Source: Ascaphus truei
Lineage: Eukaryota; Chordata; Amphibia; Anura; Ascaphidae
Assembly (NCBI GenBank): GCA_036426205.1
Contig: WSYH01001920.1
Span: 37,733-101,732 of the forward strand
DNA length: 64,000 nt
Direction: 5' to 3'
The position numbers and the translations under genes were made by a program. The notes under the pieces are model-generated. The model was not told the DNA's origin. It did no database searches and saw only the letters and a list, made by a program, of their open reading frames with translations. The first letter of the stretch is position 1. Each line of letters begins with the position of its first letter. Shown here one piece after another: positions 45,878-57,560 of the stretch.

Positions 45878-47150
45878 CTAGGACCAGCAATTCTTGCTAG
45901 GACCAGCTGATTCCATGTCAAACCTCGCCCGCCCCACCAGAACACGTTTCTCTGCTTCCCGCTCACGCCCAGATTCCTCCCGTATGGCCTGGACGACCGC
46001 ACGCTTCTCTGCCCAATGAATAACATAATCCCTGATGGCCAGGGAATGAGCCCTCCTCGCAGGCTGAGCAGTCACTAAACTTACATTGTCCCTCATTAAG
46101 GGACCAGCACACTCCTCTCCCACTAGTGGGGGATCCCCTGCTGCCGGTGCCCCCATGAAAAGAAGCAGGCTTATCAGTGGTAAAAAAAAAACGCTAACCG
46201 TAGGTCCATGTCTTTCGTATCCCAGGATCGTTACTTCCGTACGGCCATCTAGTGTACATCTGCTTTGCCCCAACGGCGGACAGCCTTTGGCGCTACCGAA
46301 GGGCAGCCAAAGGGTGCGAGCCGTTTGCTGATGTTTGGTGATGTTAAAGCTTATCTATTTCAATCTGAAACTCAACCAGCCATTTAATCCCCAGCACCCA
46401 ATTTTCCAACTCTATCTGCCCGTGAAACGTCTGTGAATTGACTGTTCATTTAATGTAACCATGTATTGTCATAACTCTGTGCCCAGGACATACCTGAGAA
46501 CGAGAGGTAACTCTCAATGTATTACTTCCTGGTAACACATTTTTTATAAATAAATAAATAAAAATCTTCTGGCAAAATAGTTCGTCATATAGCCATCAAC
46601 CCATCCCACTATGGTTTCTGTACCCGAACCCGATCATATCCTGATATTTAAATAATGGCGAGCATAGAGGAGGCCATTTCCCCCCAATCACACTGGCCAG
46701 GATAAAGAAGGACTGTGACCTAATTAGAGAATGTTCGTGGGAATAACCGCTTCTCTATGTCTTCCTTCTTGGCCTCGCCCGTTTTGCTTGACCTCGCCAG
46801 CGCTTCCCTATACCCGCGTAGTAGTGATAATTTCTCCACCTCTGCCCATGTCTTTCCTTCTATCTCTATCGACACGTGAAAACCTAATGGGCTCCGTGAG
46901 GCATGCGGAAGCATCTTTAAAACAAATATCAGATACCTTCACCGCCTCCACCACACCTACCGCCGCTGACGGTGAAGTAACCCCCCCCACTGCCACCACT
47001 GAGGAGGCTAAGGCCAACTCCCCACTTACCAACCCCGAAGGAATCGGGTTGCTGACCTCTCTGCCTGAGGGGGTCACCCCGTTCCCAAGCCGCTGCCATC
47101 CCTGGCAGTGTAGCCCTCACTGCTGCCACAGGGGTCACTGACATCCCTGC
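45878..47150 (-). pseudogene. Unidentified decayed coding remnant (probably from a transposon)
   Basis: Minus-strand frames at 45878-46273 (PARRAHSLAIRDYVIHWAEKRAVVQAIREES), 46720-46914 (HVSIEIEGKTWAEVEKL, LLRGYREALARSSKTGEA) and 46808-47077 have protein-like composition and could be parts of one broken protein. A tail-family repeat (46465-46560) lies between them. I do not recognise the family. Confidence 0.35.
46465..46560 (+). repeat. SINE/LINE tail family copy
   Basis: CTGTGCCCAGGACATACCTGAGAACGAGAGG, ATTACTTCCTGGTAACAC and a TATAAATAAATAAATAAAA end. Confidence 0.85.
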
Positions 47151-47368
47151 TGCATGGGCCCTCCCCAGCACTCTTCAGGCTCCCAGCACCCCTCTAACAA
47201 TGGCAGCCACATCCACTGCCCAAGCAGCACCCGCAGGCCCACTCTGCAACAGCTCTCTCTTTTGCTGGCTTGTGTCCTTTCCTGCAGTGGCTGCCTGCTG
47301 CTCCCTTCTGTGAGGGCACCTCAGACACCCCCTGGCCTATCCCCCTCTGAGGATTACCGCCCCACGCC

Positions 47369-47758
47369 CAGGGTTGCCACCTCTCCGGGTTTAACCCGGG
47401 GACTCCGGGTTTCGGGCACTTACCTATGGGCTAAGGGTTTAGCCCGTCAATATCCGGGTGGCGGCGGGGTGGGGCGTGTCGCGGCGACGTCTCCGAGACT
47501 CCGGCATTTTGCCGGTATTCTTCTGCAATTCCCCCTCCAACTGGAGAGAACATGGCTGCACGGCGTCAAATGATGCCGCGTTGCCATAGCAATGGAACGC
47601 TAAGCGGCATCATTTTGATGCTGCGCAGCCATGTTCACTGCAGTTAGTGGGGGGAGTTGCAGCAGGATGCCGGGACACGCCGCCGCAGTATCACGCCGCC
47701 AACTAAGGGATTATTTCTTCTTCTCCAGATTGGCCTTCAGTTGAAGGCGGCAACCCTG
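47369..47758. mobile_element. hAT-type miniature element
   Basis: CAGGGTTGCCACCTCT and GGCGGCAACCCTG are inverted ends; CCCACGCC and CCTGCGCC (6 of 8 alike) flank them. The centre is a foldback with GAACATGGCTGC and GCAGCCATGTT. Confidence 0.75.
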
Positions 47759-48185
47759 CCTGCGCCCCTGGTATACCCAATGACCTCGACCCCTCTGCGC
47801 CCCCTTGTGTCTTACTTAAGGGGGGGAACCTTGCTCTCACCAAAGCTGGGGGCAGGGGGAGTAGAGGCCGAAGCCTCTCTCTTGGTTGCAACTCCCTGCT
47901 CAAACCCTCTGGTAGGGACTGTCTACAATGGTCCCAAAATAGTTGCGACGGAGGCGGTGAGCTGCTTACCACTCACGATGTCGGATGTATTGCGATAATG
48001 CTTTTATTATCGTACATGTTGTAAGTACGATTAATTCTATATCTCTTTATAATACGGTACACGAATCTCGGATGACCGATCTGCGCTATGGACTGTGCTT
48101 TCCCCTACATCGAGGTACATTCCTCCGGAACCTTCCGCACAAGCAAGTTTTCGTCACAGTTTTGGAGTTGCGTTTATATCTTCTA

Positions 48186-48395
48186 CAGCGGTGCGCAAGC
48201 TGGGGACTGGGGGGGGGGGCGAGAGATTGTTTTTTTGGGGTGGTCATGTGACGTCACGTTGCCTTTGTAACGCGGCGTGACGTCACACGACCCAGCGGCT
48301 TCAATTTGGCGCAAGGTACGGGGTGGGGCGCAGGATTGGAGGGAGCTAGGCAGGGGGGGGGGGGGAGCGCAGCAAAATAAGTTTGTGCACCCCTG
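48186..48395. mobile_element. hAT-type miniature element
   Basis: CAGCGGTGCGCAAGC and GTTTGTGCACCCCTG are inverted ends. ATCTTCTA and TTCTACTA (6 of 8 alike) flank it. Centre: GTCATGTGACGTCACGTTGC and a partial complement. Confidence 0.75.
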
Positions 48396-48699
48396 TTCTA
48401 CTACACTTCATATGAGCCAGGGCTTTGCACAATCCAATTTTTGCTGAAAGACAACTGCCCATAGATTTCCTCCCCCCTGTTTTCTGTTGATTTGTTCCCA
48501 CGCTCCTTCTGGACGGTCCCTACCCCTATGGAGTGTGGAAGCGAGCCCTGGCTAATCCTGCATTGTTGCTCGCAGCACCTAAGCAGCCAGGATTCCCCCG
48601 GTAGGCCCCTGTTTTAGAGAGCATAGCTCTGATCTGTGTCTTTGCGTTGTGCTTGCTGGCTCCGGCTGGAATAAATAACTCTTCATTGAGCTGCTTTGT

Positions 48700-48953
48700 C
48701 CTGTTCCGGGTGCCCTGATATCTCCTCTTCCAAACGACGCAGTGTGACGGTGTGGCGCCGTGCAGCGCCATATTGTCATGGCAATGCGGCGCCACGCGCC
48801 ATGACAACAAGACGCTGCCGGACAAGGTAGGAGACAGTTACTGCTCCCCCCCCGCGCACGCTCTCCCCCAGCAATCTGTTTCTGTAACCGCGGGGGGCTC
48901 GGTGCAGAGCCACCAATGGAACCGCCATCAATCCGGCCCTGATCTGACCCTTA
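48700..48953. mobile_element. Fragment of a GC-rich hAT miniature element
   Basis: The centre GCGCCATATTGTCATGGCAATGCGGCGCC is palindromic and the right end ATCCGGCCCTG matches the CAGGGCCGG family. No left end seen. Confidence 0.5.
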
Positions 48954-49088
48954 GAATAAACCCGTAAGTGTCAAATTAATGTTATTATTGTCCATTGTAA
49001 TACCCCACTTTTGGCACCAGGGGGTGCACATCACTTTTTATAAAATCCAAGACTGAGTTACAGTATTATAATCAACCTGACCTAAAGA

Positions 49089-49412
49089 CAGGGCCGTTTT
49101 AAGACCTTAGGCCCTGGGCACTTTTATTTCTAGAGGCCTGTGTGCCCGATATGTTTACTCATTTTTATGCTAATCTCATTGTTTGCTTGTTTCTTTCGAT
49201 ACTAGCGATATTTGGCATCGATGCTTTTGTTTCGATATTTAAAGGTATCGATACTTTGAAGGCATTTTAAATTAAAATTTGCTGTTTTCTCTTATTTTGT
49301 GATTTTTTTTTTTGTTTAGGCATTTTTTCAAGTGAAATATTGTAGGCCCTAAAAGGTTCGTAGGCCCCAGGCCAAGTCGGCCTAAGTAAGCCTAATGTAT
49401 AAAGCGGCCGTG
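49089..49412. mobile_element. hAT-type miniature element
   Basis: CAGGGCCGTTTTAAGACC and AAAGCGGCCGTG are inverted ends; CCTAAAGA and CCTAAGGA (7 of 8 alike) flank it. Confidence 0.75.
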
Positions 49413-50267
49413 CCTAAGGATGCCCCCGATGTGGAACCCTCCCCCCCCCCCCACCCCCCCCCCCCCTCCCCCTGACATTCCTAACCCAATAACAACAAGA
49501 CAAAGTGCTGGAGGAAAATGGCCACCGCTTGTTTATTACTAACAACATACTGTTAATAAACCCCCAAACTATAACCTGAACCGGTGCCAAACTGCCCCAT
49601 GCTATGTTGAGAGCCCCCCCGGACCCCTCCCCCCCCCCCCCCGTGACTCGTGTGTGTCCCCCCGCGCGACTCATGACCCGCCCCCCCATTCCTGACCGGA
49701 GAGCAAAAACATGAACTTATTCCCTTTGACCCAATACAGAAAAAAAACATACTTTTACACAAACTTATTTTTGGTATTGCTAACCATACTTATAATTTCA
49801 GAATTCCACATAATAACACAAGTAATAATAAAAAGGAAAAAACCCCAGATAATAGCATTTTCAAAGATTAACATCACAGCTGTCGCCACACCGCCTCCTA
49901 GTGGAATCAGGCATAAGGTTCCTGTGACGGTAAGGGGGTAGCCGGTCTTATAATAAAGGGGAAGCCCGGCTGGTTACCTCTGAAAACCGTGGGTCCCCCG
50001 GTAGCTGAGAAGCACCATAAGCCGGGGACTCGGTGTATGTTATAACCTGCCCTGTTGTGTTATAAACTTTCCTGTCGTGTAATAAACCTGGGATTTCGGG
50101 AGAAGGAGTTTGAGGGTGGATATTTGGGTGTAAATGTGATTAAAACATATGTACATGGTCAGGGGGGGGGGCAAAGTTACCGGTTGTCCCCCCATTTTAC
50201 CAGCAGACTACATCTGGTCTGCGGGAACGTGTCTGCGTATTGTCCCCCTTATATCTTCCCTTTAGAC

Positions 50268-50709
50268 CAGGCCTGCACAACTTATAAAGTGAAACGAGCC
50301 AAACTGCTCAAAGGAACGCAGATTTGGTCCACACTTTAATTAAAATTACCCCCCCCCTCCCTCCTCCCCACTCACAACTCTTACCTACCCCCCCCCAAAA
50401 CTCTTACCTGCGGCGGGGTCCGCGACGTGGTGCCGCGTTCTCCGTCTTCTCCCCTGGAAATTCTACTGTTTCCCCTGCAGGTCCTGAAAAAAAATGGCCG
50501 TGTGGCGGGCCGCGTCGCCGTGGCAACGGGACTCCGTGACATCACGGCGTCACGCAACGTGGCACCGCGTGGCATCACATAGCGTCCCGTTTTCATGGCA
50601 ACGCGGCGCCATGTGACGTCGGGTGACCATTTTTTTTTTCAGGACCTGCAGGGGAGAACCCTGCGGGCCGCACAGTGAGTCCGGGAGGGCCATATGTGGT
50701 GCAGGCCTG
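50268..50709. mobile_element. hAT-type miniature element inside the LTR
   Basis: CAGGCCTGCACAAC and GTGCAGGCCTG are inverted ends; CTTTAGAC and CTTTAGAG (7 of 8 alike) flank it. The long GC-rich arms (GTCCTGAAAAAAAATGG ... CCATTTTTTTTTTCAGGACC) make a foldback. Confidence 0.85.
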
Positions 50710-51424
50710 CTTTAGAGTATTGTATTTTCAGCCCGCAATGCTTATTATAACAGTTGCAGTCCCAAGCCCAGGTTAGAGTAAAAATGTTACCTTTTACATT
50801 GTGTATTCATCTCGATACAGAAAGTCCTTGTAATCCGCGAGGTAGCCAGGACGTCTGCATAGAGACCGGGGATCAAAGAGGAGAAGGGAAGTCGAGAGGT
50901 GTCAGAACGTTTGGTGAGCAGGGAAGGGCGGAGTATCGGGTCTGGGAACAAGGACTCCCCACGGAGGAGACACTTTGTTCGCCCAGACTCGGTGGAGCCT
51001 ACCCAACGGGCGGTATGGGGCTGGCATTGGGAATCCGTCGCTGGTAGCCATGATTCCCATTGGCCAGTTTAAATTTCCCGCTTGCCAGCGTCCTGACCCT
51101 CCTCCTCCTCTGACGCGTACAGCCAAACGAGCCCCCCAGCTCTAATTGGCTGGTACAGCTACGATCCGTGCTCTGATTGGTCGCCAGTCCCTCTTCCATG
51201 TTGAACATAGAACAGCGAGGTCTATGTAAGGGGACTGGCTGATCAGAGAACCAGACTTCTTAGAGCTTGGGCCGGTGAGGCGCTGGAGGGCTTTTCAAAA
51301 GTGCTTTGCTGCGAATAGCAAAGCACTCAGCACGGAGTTGCCGGAGGAGCCTGACCTAGCTGAGACCAAGTTCTGAGTTTGCAGCCAAGTTCCAGCTTTT
51401 GCCTTGCTCGCGGTTACCAGGTAT

Positions 51425-52043
51425 AGCCAGGTGTAGACGGACGTTCACAGAGGTACACAATGGGAGGCTTTATAAGGTGAAATTATAATAGGCTTTATTA
51501 TGCCTTTTCCTTTTCATCAGGAAAGTATCCAAACACAAGGGGGGGGACAAAGCTTCTATCTACTTGGGAGTATTTCTAGTGAACTCCTATGCAATTAATT
51601 CACATCTCCGTTAGTTAAGCAATTCTCCCAACCCCAAACACATAGCATGCAATAAGCAGATATAAGCAGTCTTTTAAGAATGAAAGTCTTATCTGTTCCT
51701 TGTGGTTTGGAGGGGAAATCTTCACTGTCCCTGCTTCAGCTCCATTGTCTCCAGGGTTGGTCATCATACAGGTTTAGAAGTTTTCCCTGTGTCTTGTAAG
51801 CAGCTCTGCTGTTTCTTCTGGCAGGGCTCAAGACTGTTGTGAGAGTCAAAGACAATCTCTGCTCTCTCTCCCAAGTTCAGCTCTCAGTCACAGCTAAGGA
51901 GTTCTCACTTCCTGTTTCAAAAGACAGGCTTTCTAAGCCATCTAATCAGGCAGGTGGTGTTTTGTTAATTGACTACCAGCAGTTAACCACCACACTGCTG
52001 GATTAGAGGCACATTACCTGAACAGGGATAAGTCCCCTGTTAC
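51425..52043. mobile_element. Insertion of unknown class with a 9-bp duplication
   Basis: ACCAGGTAT occurs at 51416-51424 and again at 52044-52052, and the surrounding LTR sequence reads on past the second copy. The insert has no obvious inverted ends. Confidence 0.45.
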
Positions 52044-52457
52044 ACCAGGTATCTGCCCAGAGGAAGGTACAGTGGAGTTTCTGGACGTGGAGCGGACAGG
52101 GTTAGCCTTCCGAAGCAGGCGCCCTGCACCTAGTGAGGCTAGAGACTCTCCTCAGACCCCCAGTTAAATGTGTATTCTACTGTATGTTGTGTATCATTGT
52201 GTGTCTGCTTGTATCACCAGAATAAACCTCATTTTATTCCGCTACCTGGTTCTGCCTAGTGAATTGATCCCAGAAGGTAAAAGTGTTCAAATACTGGTCT
52301 CCTGTGACAATTCACCATCTCCCCTATCAGTCCTGTACTATCATATTTCCTCAAGGGTGTTATTTATTTGTAAACATGAATTTGAGATCAAATCTGTCAA
52401 ATAGATTATATATGTTTTCCCCTTTATTTTTTATAATGCATCTATTTTTTTTTTTTA

Positions 52458-52918
52458 AAAAGCTATATCCTACGTGTTTAAAATAAATAAATAATAAAAT
52501 CAGTTCTGTACTATGGGAAAATACTTGTAGCATTTAAAAAAAAAACTATTTTAAAGAAATGTTTAATGCATTCTAATGTAACAGGCCTTTTTGTTCCTGT
52601 AGCAACCATTTACAAAGTCACACCCCCTTCCCCTTCTGAAACAGCATCACCTTTTTGAGCCCTGCCCTCCCTCTAGCAGCGAACCAATTGAATCTAGTGC
52701 CTGCCTGGTCACATGATCTTCCTCACAGAACTTTGGCAACAGAAGAGGACTCAAGATGCATTTAGTGAACCCCCAGAATTTCAGCGATCGATCACAGGAG
52801 AACGGATCAATCGGCAACTTAGCTAATCACTTGTCTGTGTGCAGATTGTGTTGATGCACATATTGAATGACATTTTTATTTTATTTTTTTTAAACGACAG
52901 CTTGAACTGCACCTTTAA
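52458..52918. mobile_element. TTAA-flanked miniature transposon, copy B
   Basis: Direct-orientation relative of the element at 40358; right end GCTTGAACTGCACCTTTAA, left end worn. Confidence 0.75.
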
Positions 52919-53254
52919 GTTTAACGATAACCAACTGCTCATGAGAAAGGTCTTTTCCGGGGCTAAAAAGGATTGAAAAAAATAGACGAGGATGACCATT
53001 CGACAAAGAAAAGCTTTCTGCACTTTTGTGCCTAAAGCGACAAGCTTCGTAACTTGTGATTTGATGATATCATCAATAAATTTGCTTTCCAAAAATCAGT
53101 TTTGAAATCCGTTTTTTTTTTCTGATAAGTTTATCATCAAATTATTTTCAGAGAATCGTCGAGAATTGTTTAAATATTTAAAATATTGCAATTGCTTAAC
53201 GTAAATGTTAATGTCAACATTAGTTGTGGCTGATCTGTTGAAAAGTAGTGACCG

Positions 53255-53542
53255 TTAAAGCTGCAGTTTAGGCTCCCGTTTTTTTTAAGTTTTTTTTTTA
53301 ACTTCAATAGTTTCATGTGGGCAATCTCTACTTACCTAAAAAAACTGCATAGCTGCCGGTCAATTCGTTCTCCGTCTATTGATCGGCAAAGTTTGGCGAC
53401 ATCTTTAAATATGGGGAATGTAAATCGTTGCTATAGGAACAAGCATGCTTGTTAAAATAGAATACAAGAAAATTGGTCTTTCAAAGTACTGATTTATTAA
53501 ATAAAACACACATGCAGGATATTGCCTGAACTGCAGCTTTAA
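53255..53542. mobile_element. TTAA-flanked miniature transposon, copy C
   Basis: TTAAAGCTGCAGTTTAGGC and GCCTGAACTGCAGCTTTAA are inverted ends with TTAA borders. The ends match copies A and B, but the interior is different and shorter. Confidence 0.85.
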
Positions 53543-53796
53543 ATGTGTCCGGTGGTGGAATCGATAGCTAATGTTATCCGTAAGATCAATAGGACTGTCC
53601 ATGGTTGCATCATCTGGGGTTTCTCTATAGCCACATGTGATATTACATCAATTGGAATGAAGGATGTTATTTTTATGTTTTTATCTCTGTCTGTCATAGG
53701 CTAGGATATCAGTATTTAACATGATGTGCTGAAGTTGCTTGTTGATAACCCCTCCCTAGCTACAGTATGGAGTTGATTAATTTGACAAAAACCCTC

Positions 53797-53799
<3 letters not shown>

Positions 53800-53827
<28 letters not shown>
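53800..53827. repeat. Poly(G) run
   Basis: Uninterrupted G run of about 27 bases. Confidence 0.95.
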
Positions 53828-53904
53828 TGTACAGTATTTCAAAATATCACTTGTGAGCACATTCACGTCTCAGACAGATGCTTTTCCCGCATTATGGCTT
53901 AGCT

Positions 53905-54198
53905 CAGCGGTGCGCAAAGTGGGGGGCACTGGATTTCTCTTGGGGGGGGGGCGCGGGCGGTTGCAGAGTTCCCGCGCTCTTCCCCAAGACATTTAAATGA
54001 AATGTCGGGGGGGGGGGGGGGGTCGCGTGAGGCCTCTGCAACACTAAAACTTACCTCACTCACTCGTGTCCATGGCAACGCGGCGTCAAATGCCATTTGA
54101 CGCCGCACGAGGTAAGCAAGGGGGGGCGCAGAAGGCAGGAGAGCAGGTGGGGGGGCGGTGGGGTGGGGGTTGCAGCAAAAAATGTTTGCACGTCCCTG
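53905..54198. mobile_element. hAT-type miniature element
   Basis: CAGCGGTGCGCAAAGTG and TTTGCACGTCCCTG are inverted ends; GCTTAGCT and TCTTAGCA (6 of 8 alike) flank it. The centre has GGCGTCAAATGCCATTTGACGCCG, an almost perfect palindrome. A truncated relative starts at about 54535. Confidence 0.75.
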
Positions 54199-54696
54199 TC
54201 TTAGCATACAATGCTTGCACTGCAGCCAGGGATTCTGGGAGATGACATGCAAATGAGCACACAGTGTTCACCTTTTGCTTCTTACCCATTTTAACATGAA
54301 TTCCTAAAAAGAAGATGCCTGCCGCATTACACGGCTTTTCAGCACAGCCTGGGTTAAAGACGTGCATAGCCAGTAACCCTGCTCACATAAAGCGGTTTAG
54401 TCTGTGTGCTCATTTGCATGGCATTTCCCAGAATCCCTGGCTGCAGTGTGAATGGGCAGGGGGTGCAGACCTGTCTGACGCGTGTGAATGGGCTCACAAG
54501 TGGTATTTTTATTTACTGCACACTATCTGTTACCTCAGCGGTGAGCAAACCCACGGGGGGCACAAGACTTTTGGGGGGGGGGGCGGCGTTTACAGAGGCC
54601 CCACGCTGAGAGCGTGAGGCCTCCGTAAACTTACTTACCCGGCTACAGTCACACGTCTCTATGACAACGCGGCGTCAAATGACGAAGGAAGTTACT

Positions 54697-54890
54697 GCAC
54701 TTAAATTAGATTGTGGGTTCTTTGGGGCAGGGACTCCTTTTCCTAAATATTAATTTTTTTGTCTGAAAGCACTTCTTCCCATTATGTGTTATTTGTATTA
54801 TTTGTTATTTATACGATTGTCACGTGTATTACTGCTGTGAAGCGCTATGTACATGAATGGCGTTATATAAATAAAGATATACATACTGTG
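54697..54890 (+). repeat. L2-type LINE 3' tail
   Basis: TTAGATTGTGGGTTCTTTGGGGCAGGGACTCC ... GTGTATTACTGCTGTGAAGCGCTATGTACAT ... TATATAAATAAAGA is the characteristic end of an amphibian L2 subfamily. Confidence 0.8.
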
Positions 54891-55265
54891 ATGCTCACAC
54901 CACGTTGCAGTCTCTTTTAGTCCCAATGCAAGGCAGGAAACACTGTATTTCTCTATATGGGGTTTATTTACAGGGATTAAATCATACACCAACAGGCCCA
55001 CCGTCCCTTTAAATCAAAACAACACATAAAAATAACACCTATTCCCTTTAGGGAAAACTAACTACACCGTAGCTTTAGTCCTCACTAACTGGATGGCCAG
55101 CTAAGCTGGTTCCCACCCCAAAATAGGTAGTATTATATTTAACATACACAGTCTCTGTACACAGCAATAAAGGGGCTTGCTTATCTGTAAGTCCAGGCTT
55201 TGAGCAGACGTCCCCGCTTCAGCCTTGCAGCCTTTCTTCCTAGGGGAACTCGGCCCCACTTGAGC

Positions 55266-57309
55266 TCAGAGAAACTCTCCTCTGTAAATGCCAAGGAGCG
55301 GATATCCCCGCTTCAGCACGGTCTGTCGTCCTTCTTCTTCCCTCTGGGATTCAAACCCAGGCAGTCCCAGCAGACTCTGCGACCACCGTCTAGCGGGTCT
55401 AAGGAACTGTGCCAGCCTCTTCTTTAGCGTACCGTCAGTATTGGGTTCCACACCAATTATCTTCAGTACTTCAACTTGGGCGGGATTCTTATTAACCCCA
55501 AGTGCACCCATTGATGCCTCTCTATTACAGTTGGCAGACTCGTAGGCTTGGGCCTTTCTGTCTTGACTCCTTAACTTACTCCGTTGGGAGTGTCGCTGGA
55601 CAAGCTGTGAGGTCTTTCTCATCTTACAATCACGGACACATCTCCATCCCATTCGCGACTGTCTCTTCACAGTGGCTGCCCTTATGGCATGGAATCCACT
55701 TTGGGTCCTATGTGCACTGCAGTATGACTGGATTCTTACTGTGCTACTCCATCGCAACTTGGTCTTCCCATTCCATGCCCTGTGGAAAGTAGACTGTAGT
55801 ACTGCAAAGGTATTGCAGTCACGCTTCCTGGAGCGCCGCACTTGCTCAGGCGGTTCAAACTTTGTAATCTTGATTTTCAATTGTGCGGTATCCCCAGCTC
55901 TCACTGTATCCTTGTCTACATGGGCATTAGTTTCTGTGGGATACAGACGCTTGGGCCGAGCCAATACCTTTTTCTTCAACTTCAGCTGAGAAACCTCCTA
56001 CTGGGCAGCAGTAGAGTCCAACGTAGTGTCACGCTCAGTCTTTAGGGTCTCGAGTGCCTCGCCCAGGTCACGCTTTTGTTTCTCTGCCATGTTGCGGTCA
56101 GCACGCTCAGACTCCAGGTCCTTCCTCAGGTCTTGAAGCGGTCCTTCAGCATTTCTTTTTCCACTCAGTGCAGCTGCCAGTTCAGCTTCTTTGGTATTGA
56201 GTCGCGATTCCACATCTGTCAGCTGATTAAAGCGGTTTCCCTTTTTCCATTGCTGGCCTGCAGCTGTCGGTACTCCTCCCGGACCTTGTCCAGCTCCAGC
56301 CGGGCCCCCTCATCGGCCGTGTGGTCCAGCAGCTTGCGGGTATCGGCAATCTTGGTTTCATAGCGTAATGTCAGGCAGGCCACCTGACGGACGGACACCT
56401 CCTCCCTCTCGGCGAGCTGTATCTTGCGCTCAGCAATCTGTGTCTGCAGTTCTTCAGTTTGATCCTGCAAGTCCCTTCTTAAGGCCTTCCCCTCTTCCCG
56501 GCGCTTGCTCTGGGTTTGCATCAACGCCTCCTTCATATTTTGGAGCTCTGCAGTTTTTGGTGCTATAATCGCCGCTGCTTCTGTTTTCCAGGCCTCTTTC
56601 TCCTTGGCGTGCTGACTCATGGGGATGGAGCTGCCTCTGTGCTTCTCCAGCTCTTGCTCTAGTTTCTGGACCTTCCCCCGCTCCCTGTCACACAGAGTCA
56701 CCTGGCATCTAAGCTCTGCCTCCAGCGATGCTCTGGTGCCGCTCAGTGTGGCCTCTGTGGGGACATACTGAGTACTCAGCCGTTCCTGTAGCACTTGTAC
56801 TTGGTTAGCAGCCTGGACACTTGCTTCCTGTAGGACTCGCTGCTTCTCCTCGGCATCTTGCAGACTTGCACGTAGCTCTTGCAACTGGTTCTGTAATAGG
56901 TGCGCTGCTTGTTTGTGCTGCTCCAAGGAGACACGTTCTTCTTGCAGCCCTATCTCTGCACTCTGCAGTGCTTCCTGCACTTTTAACTTTTCCTGGATCA
57001 ATTGCTTCTGCACTTTTTCTGCTTGGTGAAGCTTCTTATCACCTTCACTGACCTGGTCAGTCAAGTCTGCATTTTTCTGTCTCTTTTTACTGTCTCTAAA
57101 CGAATCAGGGTCTCTTCCTCAGCATCCTTCAATTCAGAGACCTCTGGGCTGAGAGCGTAGACCTCATGGCGTGAGAGTTGCAGCTCTGTGCTGAGGAGGT
57201 GTATCTCTTTCGGGGAGACTTCGAGCTCTTTATTTAATTGTTTATGGACAAAATCCAACTTAGGTCTGGTAGGTTGCAGAGGAGTTTCAGTGGGGTTCCC
57301 TTCTGACAT
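55266..57309 (-). pseudogene. Broken coiled-coil protein with a myosin-II-tail-like segment
   Basis: Read on the minus strand, an initiator MSEGNPTETPLQPTRPKLDF begins at 57309. The frame shifts near 57062 and runs open to 56219 (281 residues of heptad-rich, Glu/Gln/Lys-rich coiled coil). It shifts again near 56217 and continues to a TAG at 55998, beyond which the same frame reads on to 55266. The part at 55998-56213 contains [20 protein letters not shown] followed by LDSTAAQ, which closely resembles the tail of nonmuscle and smooth-muscle myosin II heavy chains. The beginning and end do not look like myosin. The end (KKKVLARPKRLYPTETNAHV) is basic and not recognised. With two frameshifts and one stop over 2 kb, it is dead but not old. 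It may be a transposon protein that took up a host segment, or a processed copy of an unknown gene. Confidence 0.55.
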
Positions 57310-57388
57310 TACACAGGGCCATCTTTAATATTTCCTATAGTTTCCTGTGTAAGCAACCTACCAGCCTTTTTCTTTTTCTTCTTTTTCT

Positions 57389-57560
57389 TTACTGGGGTAA
57401 ATTGTCAGCAGCACTGAGCACACATTCTCTCTCTTCCTCATCCAGTCTGAAGGAACAGTCTATGGTGTGGTTCAGCTTTTCACACCATAACCATTTCTGG
57501 TGCGGTTCCTTTTGCGGGACCACGCTGGGATTTAAAGCAGAAAAAAACCCAGAGATGTAG
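57389..57560 (-). pseudogene. Short coding-like stretch upstream of the coiled-coil remnant
   Basis: The minus frame contains WLWCEKLNHTIDCSFRLDEE and ECVLSAADNLPQ, then a stop and a lysine/arginine run. It may be an earlier part of the same broken protein. Not recognised. Confidence 0.3.

Larger units (their letters stand above)
49923..52310 (+). repeat. LTR (solo or recombined) with two nested insertions
   Basis: Starts TGTGACGGTAAGGGGGTAGCCGG, with AATAAAGGGGAAGCCCGGCTGG related to the LTR at 17080, and ends TCCTGTGACA after AATAAACCTCATTTTATTCC. A hAT-type element (50268-50709) and a 619-base insertion (51425-52043) lie inside. No matching 5-bp duplication was seen. Confidence 0.55.
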
